Under the pieces are notes generated by a model. The model worked only from the letters and a program-made list of their open reading frames with translations. It was not told the origin of the DNA and searched no databases. Position numbers and translations under genes: made by a program. A DNA stretch of 55,867 nt from Gammaproteobacteria bacterium (lineage in GTDB: Bacteria > Pseudomonadota > Gammaproteobacteria > Pseudomonadales > Azotimanducaceae). The DNA lies in NCBI GenBank assembly GCA_012960535.1, contig DUBB01000008.1, positions 1,112 through 56,978 of the forward strand, given 5' to 3'. Every line of letters begins with the position of its first letter. Position 1 is the stretch's first letter. Shown here in pieces: positions 17,868-27,225 of the stretch.

Positions 17868-19733
17868 TCACAGTAGATCCATAACCGCCCGATGAGCTTG
17901 GGCTAACGCGCTTTCCGTCATAGCGTTGGCGGCAGCATCTGAGTTGGCAATGGCGATTCGACCGAACGACGCCCGTCCTGCGATCCACGGTGCGATCTGC
18001 GTAGAAACCTCGTCCAGCATATAAGCGATCTCGCCTGTCGAGGGGTTCTGGCCGTAGGCATAACCGTGTGGCCAGCGATTGACAGTGATGGCTTCAATGT
18101 CCCGGGCAGGATCAAACCCACCGGCCGACAACATTCGGCCCAACTGATCTCGTACGTTTCGCTCAAAACTTTCGAAGGTGGTGGTTAGCAGATCCCGACG
18201 ACCCGCCCGCCATTGCGCCTGGGCTGTCAGGCCCGGGGCCAGTGGAGTCCGGTACAGGTTCACTATAATCGGGTCTTGCGGGGATTGGGCGTGCCGGTAG
18301 TCGCCGATATTGATCGGGTCGCTGAGTCTGAAGTCATTGAAATACCCGCCGGGGCAGTGCACACGGTGAACGCCGAGCTTAGCGAAGGACGTCCAGTTGT
18401 TGATCAGCACACTGGTGTAAACCAGGGGCGCCTTCAGGGATTGCGCCAGCGCCCGTTTTTGCTCTGCAGGCAATTCCTCGCACAAGTAAGGGATTACCGA
18501 GTTATAACAGGCGAGAATTATTTGTCCTGCGCGTACTCGGCGGGCGCGACCATCCTGGACATAGGTGGTTTCCACTTCTCGCGCTGAGGTTGGGTCGCCC
18601 AGGTGATGTACGTCGACGACGGTACTATTCAGGCGGACGCGAACCGGTGCCCCGGCACGGTCCAGCTGGGCGTAGTCAAACCGCGCGGTTACTATGTCCT
18701 GCATGGTAGACCCTGGCGCAACAGCCGGAATCATCGCGCGAACCAGCAGTCGCGCAATAGAGGCATTACCGTCCGGGAACCGGAAATACATACGCTCATG
18801 TTTGGCTTCATGGTATAACCCCAGGCCAAGAGTGCCGGGCGCACCATCTCCGGCCGCACTCCAGGCAGATAAAGCATCCATACCGATTGCCCAGTAGCCA
18901 TCCCGTTGCAGTATGGCCAGTGATTCGCGCTTTACTCCCACCAGGTTTAAAAGGTAATCCTGGTAGCTCATGCCACGCAGTCGGTCTTGCTTGTCGTGGT
19001 CGCTCAGACCGGCCAGATAATCTATCCGGGTTAAGTGTAAATTGGCAATATCATTGCGCGCCTGTGTCGATAACGGCGTTCTGGCGAGGAACTCCTGCCA
19101 GGAGGGCTCACCTTCTCCAGTGACCAGACGGTCAGTGCCGAAGGTTTCCTTGCCGAAGAAAACACCCCTGCTGAGTCCCAGGGAAGTGTATAGATCCTTG
19201 TCGGCAAAATCTCCGTAACGCTCCGGGGCAATACCGAGTGAGCGGATCAGGCGCTGTGCGGGAACGCCATATTCATTGAAATCCTGGATGTTGATGGTAC
19301 CGCCGTGAGACAGCAACATTCGGTCGCCGTGCCAGAATTCATTACGCTTGGCATGGCCGCCGAAATCGTCATGGTTATCGAGGATGAGAATCCGTGCGTT
19401 GGCTTTCTGCTCCCGGTAGAACCAGGCTGCGGCAAGCCCGCTTAAGCCGCCACCGACGACAACCAGGTCATAACTTTCCCCTGTATCGGTGATTTCTGCG
19501 GGCAGCCAGCGTTTGCCATTGCTCAGTTGGTGTGCGACTTCAAAAGAACCGACGTGGCTTCCGCGCAGACCGGTACGGGTTGGTGGGTAGAGGGCGCTGG
19601 TCTGCTGCGGTGCTTGGATCTCGGCCCAGGTACACGAGGCCAGGCTGCCGCTGAGAGCAATGCCGACACCGCTGATGAAATCCCTGCGGGTAATGCAGGA
19701 TTCCATCCCCAGTTGTTTATCGCGTTTATTCAT
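17868..19733 (-). CDS. Tat-exported FAD amine oxidoreductase, spermidine-dehydrogenase-like
   Basis: About 621 residues from the ATG at 19733 (the frame is open to 19808; a later ATG at 19706 is also possible). The twin-arginine leader CITRRDFISGVGIALSGS predicts export folded with cofactor. Next comes the FAD-binding VVVGGGLSGLAAA, then LDNHDDFGGHAKRNEF, a segment typical of the Pseudomonas spermidine dehydrogenase group. The C-terminal ASFGRIAIANSDAAAN closes the flavin domain. It probably oxidises a polyamine or other amine in the periplasm. GC content is visibly higher than in neighbouring genes, shared with the next gene, which could mean a different origin. Confidence 0.75.
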   Translation of the reverse strand: MNKRDKQLGMESCITRRDFISGVGIALSGSLASCTWAEIQAPQQTSALYPPTRTGLRGSHVGSFEVAHQLSNGKRWLPAEITDTGESYDLVVVGGGLSGLAAAWFYREQKANARILILDNHDDFGGHAKRNEFWHGDRMLLSHGGTINIQDFNEYGVPAQRLIRSLGIAPERYGDFADKDLYTSLGLSRGVFFGKETFGTDRLVTGEGEPSWQEFLARTPLSTQARNDIANLHLTRIDYLAGLSDHDKQDRLRGMSYQDYLLNLVGVKRESLAILQRDGYWAIGMDALSAWSAAGDGAPGTLGLGLYHEAKHERMYFRFPDGNASIARLLVRAMIPAVAPGSTMQDIVTARFDYAQLDRAGAPVRVRLNSTVVDVHHLGDPTSAREVETTYVQDGRARRVRAGQIILACYNSVIPYLCEELPAEQKRALAQSLKAPLVYTSVLINNWTSFAKLGVHRVHCPGGYFNDFRLSDPINIGDYRHAQSPQDPIIVNLYRTPLAPGLTAQAQWRAGRRDLLTTTFESFERNVRDQLGRMLSAGGFDPARDIEAITVNRWPHGYAYGQNPSTGEIAYMLDEVSTQIAPWIAGRASFGRIAIANSDAAANAMTESALAQAHRAVMDLL

Positions 19734-20108
19734 CGTCTGGCTATGCAGCGCTCTTTGACCGTCGAGCTTAGCATGGCAGAAGTTCCAAGATCGAATATGA
19801 AGGGCCAATGTATCACGATCCCATTTGCCGCGTTCGCCACGTGGTTCAAGAGCCTAACAGGTCCACTCCAACGAGCCAGGCGTTCGATGGATCGTTGGTG
19901 AGCAATTGGCCACCCACGCTATTCACCGGGTAGGTGAGATGTACGCGGTCATCGTCAGTGAGTAATAGCATGAATTCAAACAGGCGTGTGCTTCATGCCA
20001 TGGTTGCCGCTTGTGCAAAGCAGGAATTGCTGGGTTTGACAACGTGAATTTGCAGCAAAGGCCCTGTAGAATCTTTGTCAACATTCCCTGGACAAATGGA
20101 TCTAAACG
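19734..20108. other. Intergenic region with a possible minus-strand gene tail
   Basis: On the minus strand about 19846-19980 reads as a coding-like tail (for example VHLTYPVNSVGGQLLTNDP, ending VGVDLLGS and TGA). It has a stop only a few codons upstream, at about 19993, and no full domain. It may be a gene remnant; family not recognised. Confidence 0.25.
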
Positions 20109-21563
20109 ATGCCGAGACTAATTTTGGCTAAGATAGCCGCGACCCTGGCCCTGCTGGCGACTGTACTGATCTCCACGACGACTGTCCTGGCAGACGAGAC
20201 CACTGTCAACTACGATATCATTCCCAGGCCATTGGCAGACACCGCTGTTTTGCTGCGCGAACGCGCATTGTTGGACAATCTTTCGGTTGATATTGTCGAG
20301 TCCTTGACGACCGAGGTCGGTGCCCGTCGGGTTGGCACTGACGGCGATAAACGGGCAATTGCCTGGGCCCAGGCCAAATTCCGGGAGCTTGGCTTCGACC
20401 GTGTCTGGACGGAAGAAGTACCGGTTGAATACGGCTGGAAGCGCGGTGATGCGAGTGCGGAAATTGTCTCGCCATATCCTCACCACATTGTTTTGACCGC
20501 GCTGGGTTATAGCGTTGGAACCGGCGGTGATCTTTCTGGCGAGATTGCCGAGTTCGCGGATTTTGAGGCGCTTGAAGCAGTGCCTGAGGGTAACAGTCTG
20601 AAGGGAAAAATCGCCTTCGTTTCCTACAGTATGGCGGACTTCGTGCCGCAACCCGGTGATACTCGCATGGCCGGTTACGGTAAGGGTACACAAGCGCGTA
20701 GCCGAGGACATGTCGTTGCCGCAAAACGGGGAGCCGAGGCCATTATCATTCGCTCGGTCGGAACGGACAATAACCGTTATGCGCATACCGGCAGTGGCTA
20801 TGGCTATGAGGATGACGTCAGAAAAATTCCGGCAGCGGCGATTTCTCCACCGGACGCCATACTCATCCAGAATATGCTACGTCGTGGCAAGCCGGTTATT
20901 TTCAAAATGAATATGACATCCCAGATCACGGCAGCTATTAAGGGTGCCAATGTGATCGGTGAGATTTCCGGTCGCTTGGACCCTGACAACTACGTCGTTC
21001 TCGGTGCGCACCTGGATTCGTGGGACGAGGGCACCGGCGCAATTGATGACGGTGCCGGTGTCGGCTCGATGATGGCAGCAGCGGCATTGATCGGGCAGAT
21101 GGAGCAGCGTCCGAAGCGCAGCATTCGAGTCCTTTTGTTTGCCGCAGAGGAAATCGGCCTGATCGGCGTCAGGGAATATTACCGGGCCAACCTAAACAAT
21201 CTAGACCAGCATCTTCTCGGGGCGGAAGTCGATGGCGGGGGTGGTCGCCCGCATACCCTGATCTCTGGTGTGGGTGAAAATGCACTGCCGGTTGTTCGGG
21301 AAATGCACAAGCTAATTGCACCGCTCGGAATCGCGTGGAGTGATGCCAATGATGCGACCGGCGCATCGGACATGAGTGTGCTTGGAAGGGCGGGTATGCC
21401 GGCTCTGAATTTCATGCAGAATTCGAATGACTATTTTGATTATCACCATACCCCTAATGATACTTTTGACAAAATTATTCCGGCCGACATGCGTCAGCTG
21501 ACGGCGGCCTATGCCACCATGTTCTACCTGGCATCCGAGATGGAAATTGATTTTCGAAAGTAG
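20109..21563 (+). CDS. Secreted M28-family zinc aminopeptidase
   Basis: A 484-residue exported peptidase. A signal peptide with hydrophobic core LALLATVLIS ends near residue 28. A PA-type insert spans roughly 120-270, followed by the M28 catalytic domain. Zinc ligands and catalytic residues are visible: His301 (AHLDSWDEG), Asp313 (AIDDGAG), Glu347-Glu348 (AAEEIG), Asp375 (EVDGGGG) and His447 (HHTPNDT). It removes N-terminal residues from peptides in the periplasm or outside the cell. Transcribed divergently from the spermidine-dehydrogenase-like gene and convergently with the SSS symporter. Confidence 0.9.
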   Translation: MPRLILAKIAATLALLATVLISTTTVLADETTVNYDIIPRPLADTAVLLRERALLDNLSVDIVESLTTEVGARRVGTDGDKRAIAWAQAKFRELGFDRVWTEEVPVEYGWKRGDASAEIVSPYPHHIVLTALGYSVGTGGDLSGEIAEFADFEALEAVPEGNSLKGKIAFVSYSMADFVPQPGDTRMAGYGKGTQARSRGHVVAAKRGAEAIIIRSVGTDNNRYAHTGSGYGYEDDVRKIPAAAISPPDAILIQNMLRRGKPVIFKMNMTSQITAAIKGANVIGEISGRLDPDNYVVLGAHLDSWDEGTGAIDDGAGVGSMMAAAALIGQMEQRPKRSIRVLLFAAEEIGLIGVREYYRANLNNLDQHLLGAEVDGGGGRPHTLISGVGENALPVVREMHKLIAPLGIAWSDANDATGASDMSVLGRAGMPALNFMQNSNDYFDYHHTPNDTFDKIIPADMRQLTAAYATMFYLASEMEIDFRK

Positions 21564-21926
21564 GCTGTTGCTCTTATCCTGCTGCTATCTCATATTCGAG
21601 GTCATGCAGTTCGGTACAGGCGTAGCTCCATGGTGCAGGCGGTTCACCCAGACGACCGTTCCCAGGTACATTTTTTATACTGGTGGGGGCATAAACTTTG
21701 TTAGATCTGTAGTTCAGAGAGAATTATAGCTGTTGGAATTTTAATGCCAAACTGAGATGAGGTGCTCTGTTACTGTTCCTTGAGGTGAACAAGTTGTCCA
21801 AGCCCTTCCGGCATTCACTGAACAGAGCATACGGTCAGAATTAAACCTTTGTCTTCCCGCGGGATGGCATTTTGAAGGAATTTGTCTTTAGGTTAGCGAC
21901 TGGAGTGGGGGCTGCCAGGCATTATC
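21564..21926. other. Intergenic region between convergent genes
   Basis: No gene supported. A 9-base inverted pair, TGCTCTGTT (21763-21771) and AACAGAGCA (21821-21829), is separated by 49 bases, too far apart for a clear terminator. Confidence 0.45.
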
Positions 21927-23357
21927 CTACTGGGGCCTCACCTGCGCAGATGTTGATATTGACCCGCCTTTGCCAAAGCTCAATGCAGTAAAGACGGTGA
22001 AAGAAACAAAAAGACCCGGCCATAACGGATCAATTTTAAATACCGGTGACAGCGCCAGCCCTGAAGCTGCATACCAGACTATGACGGTCAGCAACGCCAG
22101 TACAATGCTCCAAAATGCTGCGACATTGCTGCTTCCTTTCGATGTCACCATCGCGATAGTGGGTACAAATAACGCCGCTGAATTTATGGTGAAAGCCATT
22201 AATAATATATCGATGATATCTTGCATCTGCCAGGCCATAAAAGTCGCTGCAGCACCAAAAATAATGGCTAAGCCGATGCTTAGACGAAATAGCTGGCGTG
22301 CTGTGATTTTCGGATTAATGTAACGCTGATAAATGTCTCGGCTGCCGTTAGCAGACGCTGTGAGAATACAAATGTCTGCGGTCGACATCAGTGCAGCTAG
22401 TATGCCAACCAGGATTAAACCCTTTAAACCAACCGGGAAGGTGTCGAGCACAAATACTGTCAGAATATCGGCACTGTTTTCGACCTCTGGATACAATAAT
22501 GCGGCGGTCAAGCCTAACCAAACGGCCCCGGCTGCTAAAGGAAGCAAAAACACGACTGCCCAGAGCGTGCCTCGCTTTGCTGTTCTTTCATTTTTTGCGG
22601 CATACATTCGTGTGTAACTATCCATCGCAACGAAAAAACTCATTGGGATTGAAACGCCGAGCGCTAACATGGTGGGAAGGCCCCAACCTACAGGGTTGAA
22701 ATGGCTAGACGGTAAATTCGTTGTTAGGGCCTCCCAGGAACCGCCATTGGCAATGGCAACGGGGATACCCACAAGAACAACACCCACGAACAGCAAAGCA
22801 AACTGCACCCAGTCGGTATAGGTAATTGCCAGGAAGCCACCGGACGCCGTATAAATAATGATGATCGTGCTGGCCAGTAACAATGCCTCAAAATATTCCC
22901 ATCCGAGGAGGGTGCTTAAAACGGCTCCTGCGGCGGCCAGTTGACCGGCCGCAAAGCCGATAAAAGCAAGCGCTGTAGAGACCGTCGCTACAATTTGTGT
23001 GCGGCTGTCGTAAGCCGACTCCATCAGATCCGGGTAAGTGAGCAGACTTCTCTGTTGGCCCCACCGTTTAACTCTGACTGCGAAGAACAGACCAAAAAGG
23101 AGACAGCCAATCGCCATACAGATGATATACCAGCCGCCTGAAATGCCCAGGTCATAAACTTTCGATGTGCCACCGACAATGGCCGCGCCACCAACCCATG
23201 ACGCCAGCCAGAGACAAGCGATCGAAAAGGTACCAACGTTGCCACCGCCGATGAAGAAATCCTCGATGCTGTGTTGTTTGCGGCTTGCATAGAAACCGAT
23301 CATGATCATGAGGACCATGTATGCAAGGATGATGCTGGAGTCAATTGCGCTAAGCAT
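21927..23357 (-). CDS. Sodium:solute symporter (SSS family)
   Basis: A 476-residue inner-membrane carrier with about 13 helices. SRKQHSIEDFFIGGGNVGTF after helix 1, ASWVGGAAIVGG in helix 2 and ILAALMSTADICILTASANG near helix 9 are the usual SSS marks; the Ser/Thr of the last segment line the sodium site. Cargo is unknown (amino acids, sugars, organic acids or quaternary amines are all carried by this family). The ribosome site before ATG 23357 is weak. The aminotransferase-fold gene ends 94 bases upstream on the same strand, so co-transcription is possible. Confidence 0.88.
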   Translation of the reverse strand: MLSAIDSSIILAYMVLMIMIGFYASRKQHSIEDFFIGGGNVGTFSIACLWLASWVGGAAIVGGTSKVYDLGISGGWYIICMAIGCLLFGLFFAVRVKRWGQQRSLLTYPDLMESAYDSRTQIVATVSTALAFIGFAAGQLAAAGAVLSTLLGWEYFEALLLASTIIIIYTASGGFLAITYTDWVQFALLFVGVVLVGIPVAIANGGSWEALTTNLPSSHFNPVGWGLPTMLALGVSIPMSFFVAMDSYTRMYAAKNERTAKRGTLWAVVFLLPLAAGAVWLGLTAALLYPEVENSADILTVFVLDTFPVGLKGLILVGILAALMSTADICILTASANGSRDIYQRYINPKITARQLFRLSIGLAIIFGAAATFMAWQMQDIIDILLMAFTINSAALFVPTIAMVTSKGSSNVAAFWSIVLALLTVIVWYAASGLALSPVFKIDPLWPGLFVSFTVFTALSFGKGGSISTSAQVRPQ

Positions 23358-23450
23358 TCAACTAGTATGCCATCATCGGGCCTGGATCACCTGTTGGGTT
23401 CTCGATTGACCTGCGCAGGGTAAAAAGGGCCAAGATCCCGGTGTTTAAGG

Positions 23451-24707
23451 CTAAGCCATCAATGCCTTCATGCCGGCGATTGCCCGGTCGATATGTTCTG
23501 GCGAGTTATAGATTGTCGGGCAAAGCCGGACACCACCGGTTGCAGCAGCGGCTATGCCGTGCTCAGTGTAGAGCCTGTTTGCAATGCTGCGGCCGTTACC
23601 CTCGGGCACTTTGGTAATGCAGACACCAAAGCTGAGCTCGGGGTCCATGGGTGTTACCAGTTCCAGTCCCAATTCGGAGATGCCGGTCTTTAAGCGTTGT
23701 GCCAGTTCTACAATCCTATGGTGGGTACGATACAGGCCGATGTCATTATGCTCCCTGGCAGCAACCCCCACGGCAGCAAGTCCTGCATCGTCGCGTTGGC
23801 CAAGGGATTCAAACTTGCGTGCACCTGGCAGGGTTGTTTTGACATCAGAACCCCAGCCCGGCGCTATTGTATTGGGCCAGATACGGTCTATATGCTGTTC
23901 CTTTACGTACAGCACGCCAGCTTCCTTTGGTCCCATATACCACTTGTGTGCACTGGCGGCAAAAGAGTCCACATCCAGGTCCTTTAAGTCCAGCGACATT
24001 GCGCCCCATACCTGGGCTCCATCTACATGAACATAGATTTGTTTGGCATGGGCGGCCGCTACAATTTCCTTGACAGGTAGTTTGATGCCACTGACATTGG
24101 AGACGTGGGTAATGGATAGAACCCGGGTGCGTGGCGTGAATTGGGATGTGAAGGTGTCGATAAGCGCCTGCTTTGTTGCTGGCTTATCAGGGGAAGACAC
24201 TTTATTGACTACCAGACCGAATCTAGCGGCACGAACATCCCAGGCGACATTATTGGTAGGATGATTCTGATCCCATATTAAGACTTCATCGCCTTTGTTG
24301 AGATCTAACCCGTTGTTGACAATATTGTTTGCTTCACTGGTATTGCGTACCAGGGCGATTTCAGTCGCACTGACATTTAGCTGTTCTGCAACCAGTTGGC
24401 GGGAGCGTTCGAGAAGGTCCCTAAACTTGGCACGGTTGTTAAAGGAACAATCCCTGTCAATATCATAAGTCAGTGCCGCGACGGTTTCTGCTACCGCGCG
24501 AAAAGAGGGGCAAAGATTGGCGGCATTCATTGGCACGGTTGCTTCGCTGAAGGCAAACTTTGATCTGACCAATGCCCAGTAATCTTGCCCGATAGGGCTA
24601 GCGGCAGGCGATTGCGCTGTGCTGACCCCAGAGGTGCTAGCGGCCGCGCCTAGCAGCAGGGCACCAGAGGATTGTAGGAATTTTCGTCTTGAAGTTGTCA
24701 TTTCCAT
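23451..24707 (-). CDS. Tat-exported class V aminotransferase-fold PLP enzyme
   Basis: A 418-residue protein. The leader TSRRKFLQSSGALLLGAAAS has a clear twin-arginine motif, so this PLP enzyme is likely exported folded. The fold-type I core shows HVDGAQVWG (Asp229) and AASAHKWYMGPKEAGVLYV with Lys255 as the PLP lysine. It resembles isopenicillin-N-epimerase/cysteine-desulfurase-like proteins. The C-terminal TGGVRLCPTIYN is the usual substrate-arginine region. The substrate is unknown; kynureninase is an alternative reading given the operon at 13-15 kb, but the sequence does not favour it. It follows the flavin hydroxylase gene by about 160 bases. Confidence 0.8.
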   Translation of the reverse strand: MEMTTSRRKFLQSSGALLLGAAASTSGVSTAQSPAASPIGQDYWALVRSKFAFSEATVPMNAANLCPSFRAVAETVAALTYDIDRDCSFNNRAKFRDLLERSRQLVAEQLNVSATEIALVRNTSEANNIVNNGLDLNKGDEVLIWDQNHPTNNVAWDVRAARFGLVVNKVSSPDKPATKQALIDTFTSQFTPRTRVLSITHVSNVSGIKLPVKEIVAAAHAKQIYVHVDGAQVWGAMSLDLKDLDVDSFAASAHKWYMGPKEAGVLYVKEQHIDRIWPNTIAPGWGSDVKTTLPGARKFESLGQRDDAGLAAVGVAAREHNDIGLYRTHHRIVELAQRLKTGISELGLELVTPMDPELSFGVCITKVPEGNGRSIANRLYTEHGIAAAATGGVRLCPTIYNSPEHIDRAIAGMKALMA

Positions 24708-24866
24708 GGTATGGCTCGCCTGAGTGAATTCGTTCTCTAAGAGTAACTAAGGATTTTGAGCATATCTACTGTCCCAGGACCGAGCTTAAAGGTATAACCC
24801 CTAACCAGGGAAGCTCCAGCCCCGGTTCAGTTGGTTAAATGTGCGTCGTAGCTATTTGCACCGGGT

Positions 24867-26492
24867 TTAAAGCATTCCGGAGAGCGTACGCATAATGTTC
24901 TCTGGGTCTTCTGGTTCCTGCTGTCCTCGCCAGGCCACATGCTGATCGGGCCGAGCCAGATAAAGCGCGTGGTTGTGAAGATCCGAGGCAGGGATATCGA
25001 TGATGGCCAGTGGAATAGCCAGCGTCCGCGCTGCCTTAACCAGGCCAGCGGCTTGGTCAGGCCCGGTTCTTATCAGGGTGTAACCAGATCCGAAGTGATC
25101 ATAGAGGGAGGAGCCATCGGCCATCACAATATGGGCCATACGGCAGCCTGGCACCGTCGAAGGCGTGTATTTGTCCATGGAGTAATCAGGATGGTGCGCA
25201 TCGTCGTAGTTGATGATCGGTGATGCATCATAAAAATAGCCGAAATTAAGCCCCGTGCAGCAATACTGGGGTGAGTTGAGGTCCCGGGTATGAGCCCCGA
25301 ACCAGGCCATTGCAGTTACGCCGGCTGGCGTGTCATCCTCTATTTCCGGTGGTACCGCAGCGCGGTTTTTAATCATGGTCTCTGCTGTTTCCATGGCAAA
25401 TTGAGAAACTTGACGGGTGATCCTCAGCCGCTCAGCGGAATAGGCCGCCAACATGCCGGTGCCTGCCCAGCCCTTGAGTCTGGCATCCAGGAGCCAGGTA
25501 AGACCTGCGGCATCGGCAATGCCTGCATTCATGCCATAACCGCCCATGGGGACCCAGATATGGGCAGCGTCGCCTGCCAGGAAAACGCGGCCCTCGGCGA
25601 TCTTGCTGGTGACCAGGCGACGGCCGATCCAGTCTTCGTTGCGGGTGAGCTGATACTGGAAATCGTCTTCGACACCCAGAATCGTTCTCAGGCAACGGTC
25701 TCTATCTACCGTCTCGAATCCCTCGCCCGGGCGCAGGTAGTTGTGGACCAGGAAGCGGTCGTCGTTGTCGATGGTGTAAATAGTGCCGGATCGCCGCGGG
25801 TTGATGTTGAGGACGCCCCAGCAGGGGTCTGCCTGCATCATGGCGGTAAGGCCCGGGGCATGAATGAAGGATGACTGGACCCGTTGTACCACCGCATCCC
25901 CCTGTAATTCTGCGCCGATTTGCTTGCGGATAAGCGATCCACCACCGTCGCAGCCGATCAGATAGTCACAGCAAATTTCGAGCTCTGAACCGTTACTGGT
26001 ACGGATACTGGCCAGTACTTGATCACCCTGGTCGGTGATTGAGGTGACCTCCTGGTCGAAGTGCAGGCGGAGGTTGCTGGTGGTCTCTGCTGTTTCCTGC
26101 AGGATGGGTTCCAGAAAAATCTGGTTCATACGATGTGGCGGCTCCAGCGTTGGCCACCCAGCGTCAGCGCCTTGCTCACCGGTTTTACGTCCGGCTCGGC
26201 CAGGTATCCTGATTCGGGCCATTTCTTTGCCGATCGCGGTGAGCCTGATGGACACGTCATGCGGGAAGTCATCATGAAAACCACCCGCTCTTACTTTATC
26301 GGCGATGCCAAGTCGACGAAAAATCTCCATGGAGCGCGAAGATATGTGGTTGCAGCGAACGGTGAGTGGATCAAAATTCCTTCGCTGGTCAAGTACCATT
26401 ACGTCGATGCCGCGCTGGGCCAGATCGATCCCGGCTACCAGACCCACTGGTCCTGCGCCAACCACAAGCACCTGGCAGGTCTCTTTGCGCAT
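24867..26492 (-). CDS. FAD-dependent aromatic hydroxylase (group A flavoprotein monooxygenase)
   Basis: A 541-residue cytosolic monooxygenase. The FAD ADP site is VVGAGPVGLVAGIDLA (residues 10-25), the second motif is CDGGGSLIRKQIG, and the third is VFLAGDAAHIWVPMGG followed by GMNAGIADAAGLTWLL. The long C-terminal thioredoxin-like extension matches the phenol/resorcinol/MhpA class rather than short PHBH or kynurenine 3-monooxygenase. It would use NAD(P)H and O2 to hydroxylate a phenolic or related substrate. ATG at 26492 has a strong GAGAGGAC ribosome site. Confidence 0.87.
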   Translation of the reverse strand: MRKETCQVLVVGAGPVGLVAGIDLAQRGIDVMVLDQRRNFDPLTVRCNHISSRSMEIFRRLGIADKVRAGGFHDDFPHDVSIRLTAIGKEMARIRIPGRAGRKTGEQGADAGWPTLEPPHRMNQIFLEPILQETAETTSNLRLHFDQEVTSITDQGDQVLASIRTSNGSELEICCDYLIGCDGGGSLIRKQIGAELQGDAVVQRVQSSFIHAPGLTAMMQADPCWGVLNINPRRSGTIYTIDNDDRFLVHNYLRPGEGFETVDRDRCLRTILGVEDDFQYQLTRNEDWIGRRLVTSKIAEGRVFLAGDAAHIWVPMGGYGMNAGIADAAGLTWLLDARLKGWAGTGMLAAYSAERLRITRQVSQFAMETAETMIKNRAAVPPEIEDDTPAGVTAMAWFGAHTRDLNSPQYCCTGLNFGYFYDASPIINYDDAHHPDYSMDKYTPSTVPGCRMAHIVMADGSSLYDHFGSGYTLIRTGPDQAAGLVKAARTLAIPLAIIDIPASDLHNHALYLARPDQHVAWRGQQEPEDPENIMRTLSGML

Positions 26493-26706
26493 TAACTTGT
26501 CCTCTCTGTTAACAGGGTTGATAAGACTTTTTTCGATCCTGGTTTGTATACCAAACTCAATAGTGGAATAGCAAGTTCAGGTAACGTGAGGCCTCGATGG
26601 TGTTGAGGCAGTGGTAACAAAAGGTGGTGCTTAATCTGGGTCTTCATTCGCATAGGCAGCAACACTTTTAGCCGGAGCAGATCGATCAGGTGCAGGCAAG
26701 GTTAAC

Positions 26707-27225
26707 TTAGTGGCCTGCGTTGGGTCGGTTTTTATCAGGCGTTACAGTAAAAGAGCGGTAGTGGATTCGGTCGCCAAAGGGAGAGCCATCATCGTTGGCA
26801 CCGGCGACCGCCAGATAGAAGGTCAGCTTTTTATCTGCGAGGTCCGGTGCCGTCCATAACATGGCCCAGACGACGCCATTTTTATTTGTAACGGGTCGGG
26901 TAGATCTTATCGAGGATCCAGTCGTCTCGATATGCTTTTGTGAGGTGCTAAATTGTCCCGTAGAAGCGAACATCTGAAAACCAGCGATGATTGCAACACT
27001 ATCGACGAAGGAAACCATTAATTCATAAGTGGTGCCGCTGACAGGCGCAACTGGGAGTCCTAGAATTGTCAGGGATTTCGAATCAGGAATTGCCTGGTAA
27101 TCAAAGTGACAGGCGGTGCAGTTCTGGCCTGACTGAGGATTGGCTGTGCCCCAGGGCGCCCCCCCTGGGAAAGCACTGGCGCTGCTCATAAAACACGCCG
27201 CCAGCAGGACAATCACTGATTTCAA
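26707..27225 (-). CDS. Secreted CxxCH (heme c type) protein with beta-sandwich domain
   Basis: A 172-residue exported protein. A signal peptide ends near ASAFPGG; CTACH at residues 36-40 is a covalent heme c attachment motif; the rest is a beta-rich region of the reelin/choice-of-anchor type. Such proteins are thought to be small periplasmic redox or surface proteins, but function is not established. Start is TTG at 27225, directly after the TAG of the beta-propeller gene, so the pair is co-translated; the GGGGAAATAG ahead serves as ribosome site. Confidence 0.7.
   Translation of the reverse strand: MKSVIVLLAACFMSSASAFPGGAPWGTANPQSGQNCTACHFDYQAIPDSKSLTILGLPVAPVSGTTYELMVSFVDSVAIIAGFQMFASTGQFSTSQKHIETTGSSIRSTRPVTNKNGVVWAMLWTAPDLADKKLTFYLAVAGANDDGSPFGDRIHYRSFTVTPDKNRPNAGH

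Noticed and set aside
20118..20786. 222-codon minus-strand open frame opposite the M28 peptidase
   Set aside because: Shadow frame in a high-GC gene with intact zinc motifs on the plus strand.
21763..21829. 9-base inverted pair between convergent genes
   Set aside because: Arms are separated by 49 bases with no T-run, so it is not a convincing terminator or attachment site.
23451..24707. Class V PLP protein as the missing kynureninase
   Set aside because: It carries a Tat leader, sits far from the operon and resembles isopenicillin-N-epimerase/desulfurase-like proteins more than kynureninase.
24867..26492. Flavin hydroxylase as kynurenine 3-monooxygenase
   Set aside because: The long C-terminal extension fits the phenol/MhpA class, and it is not in the kynurenine-type operon.
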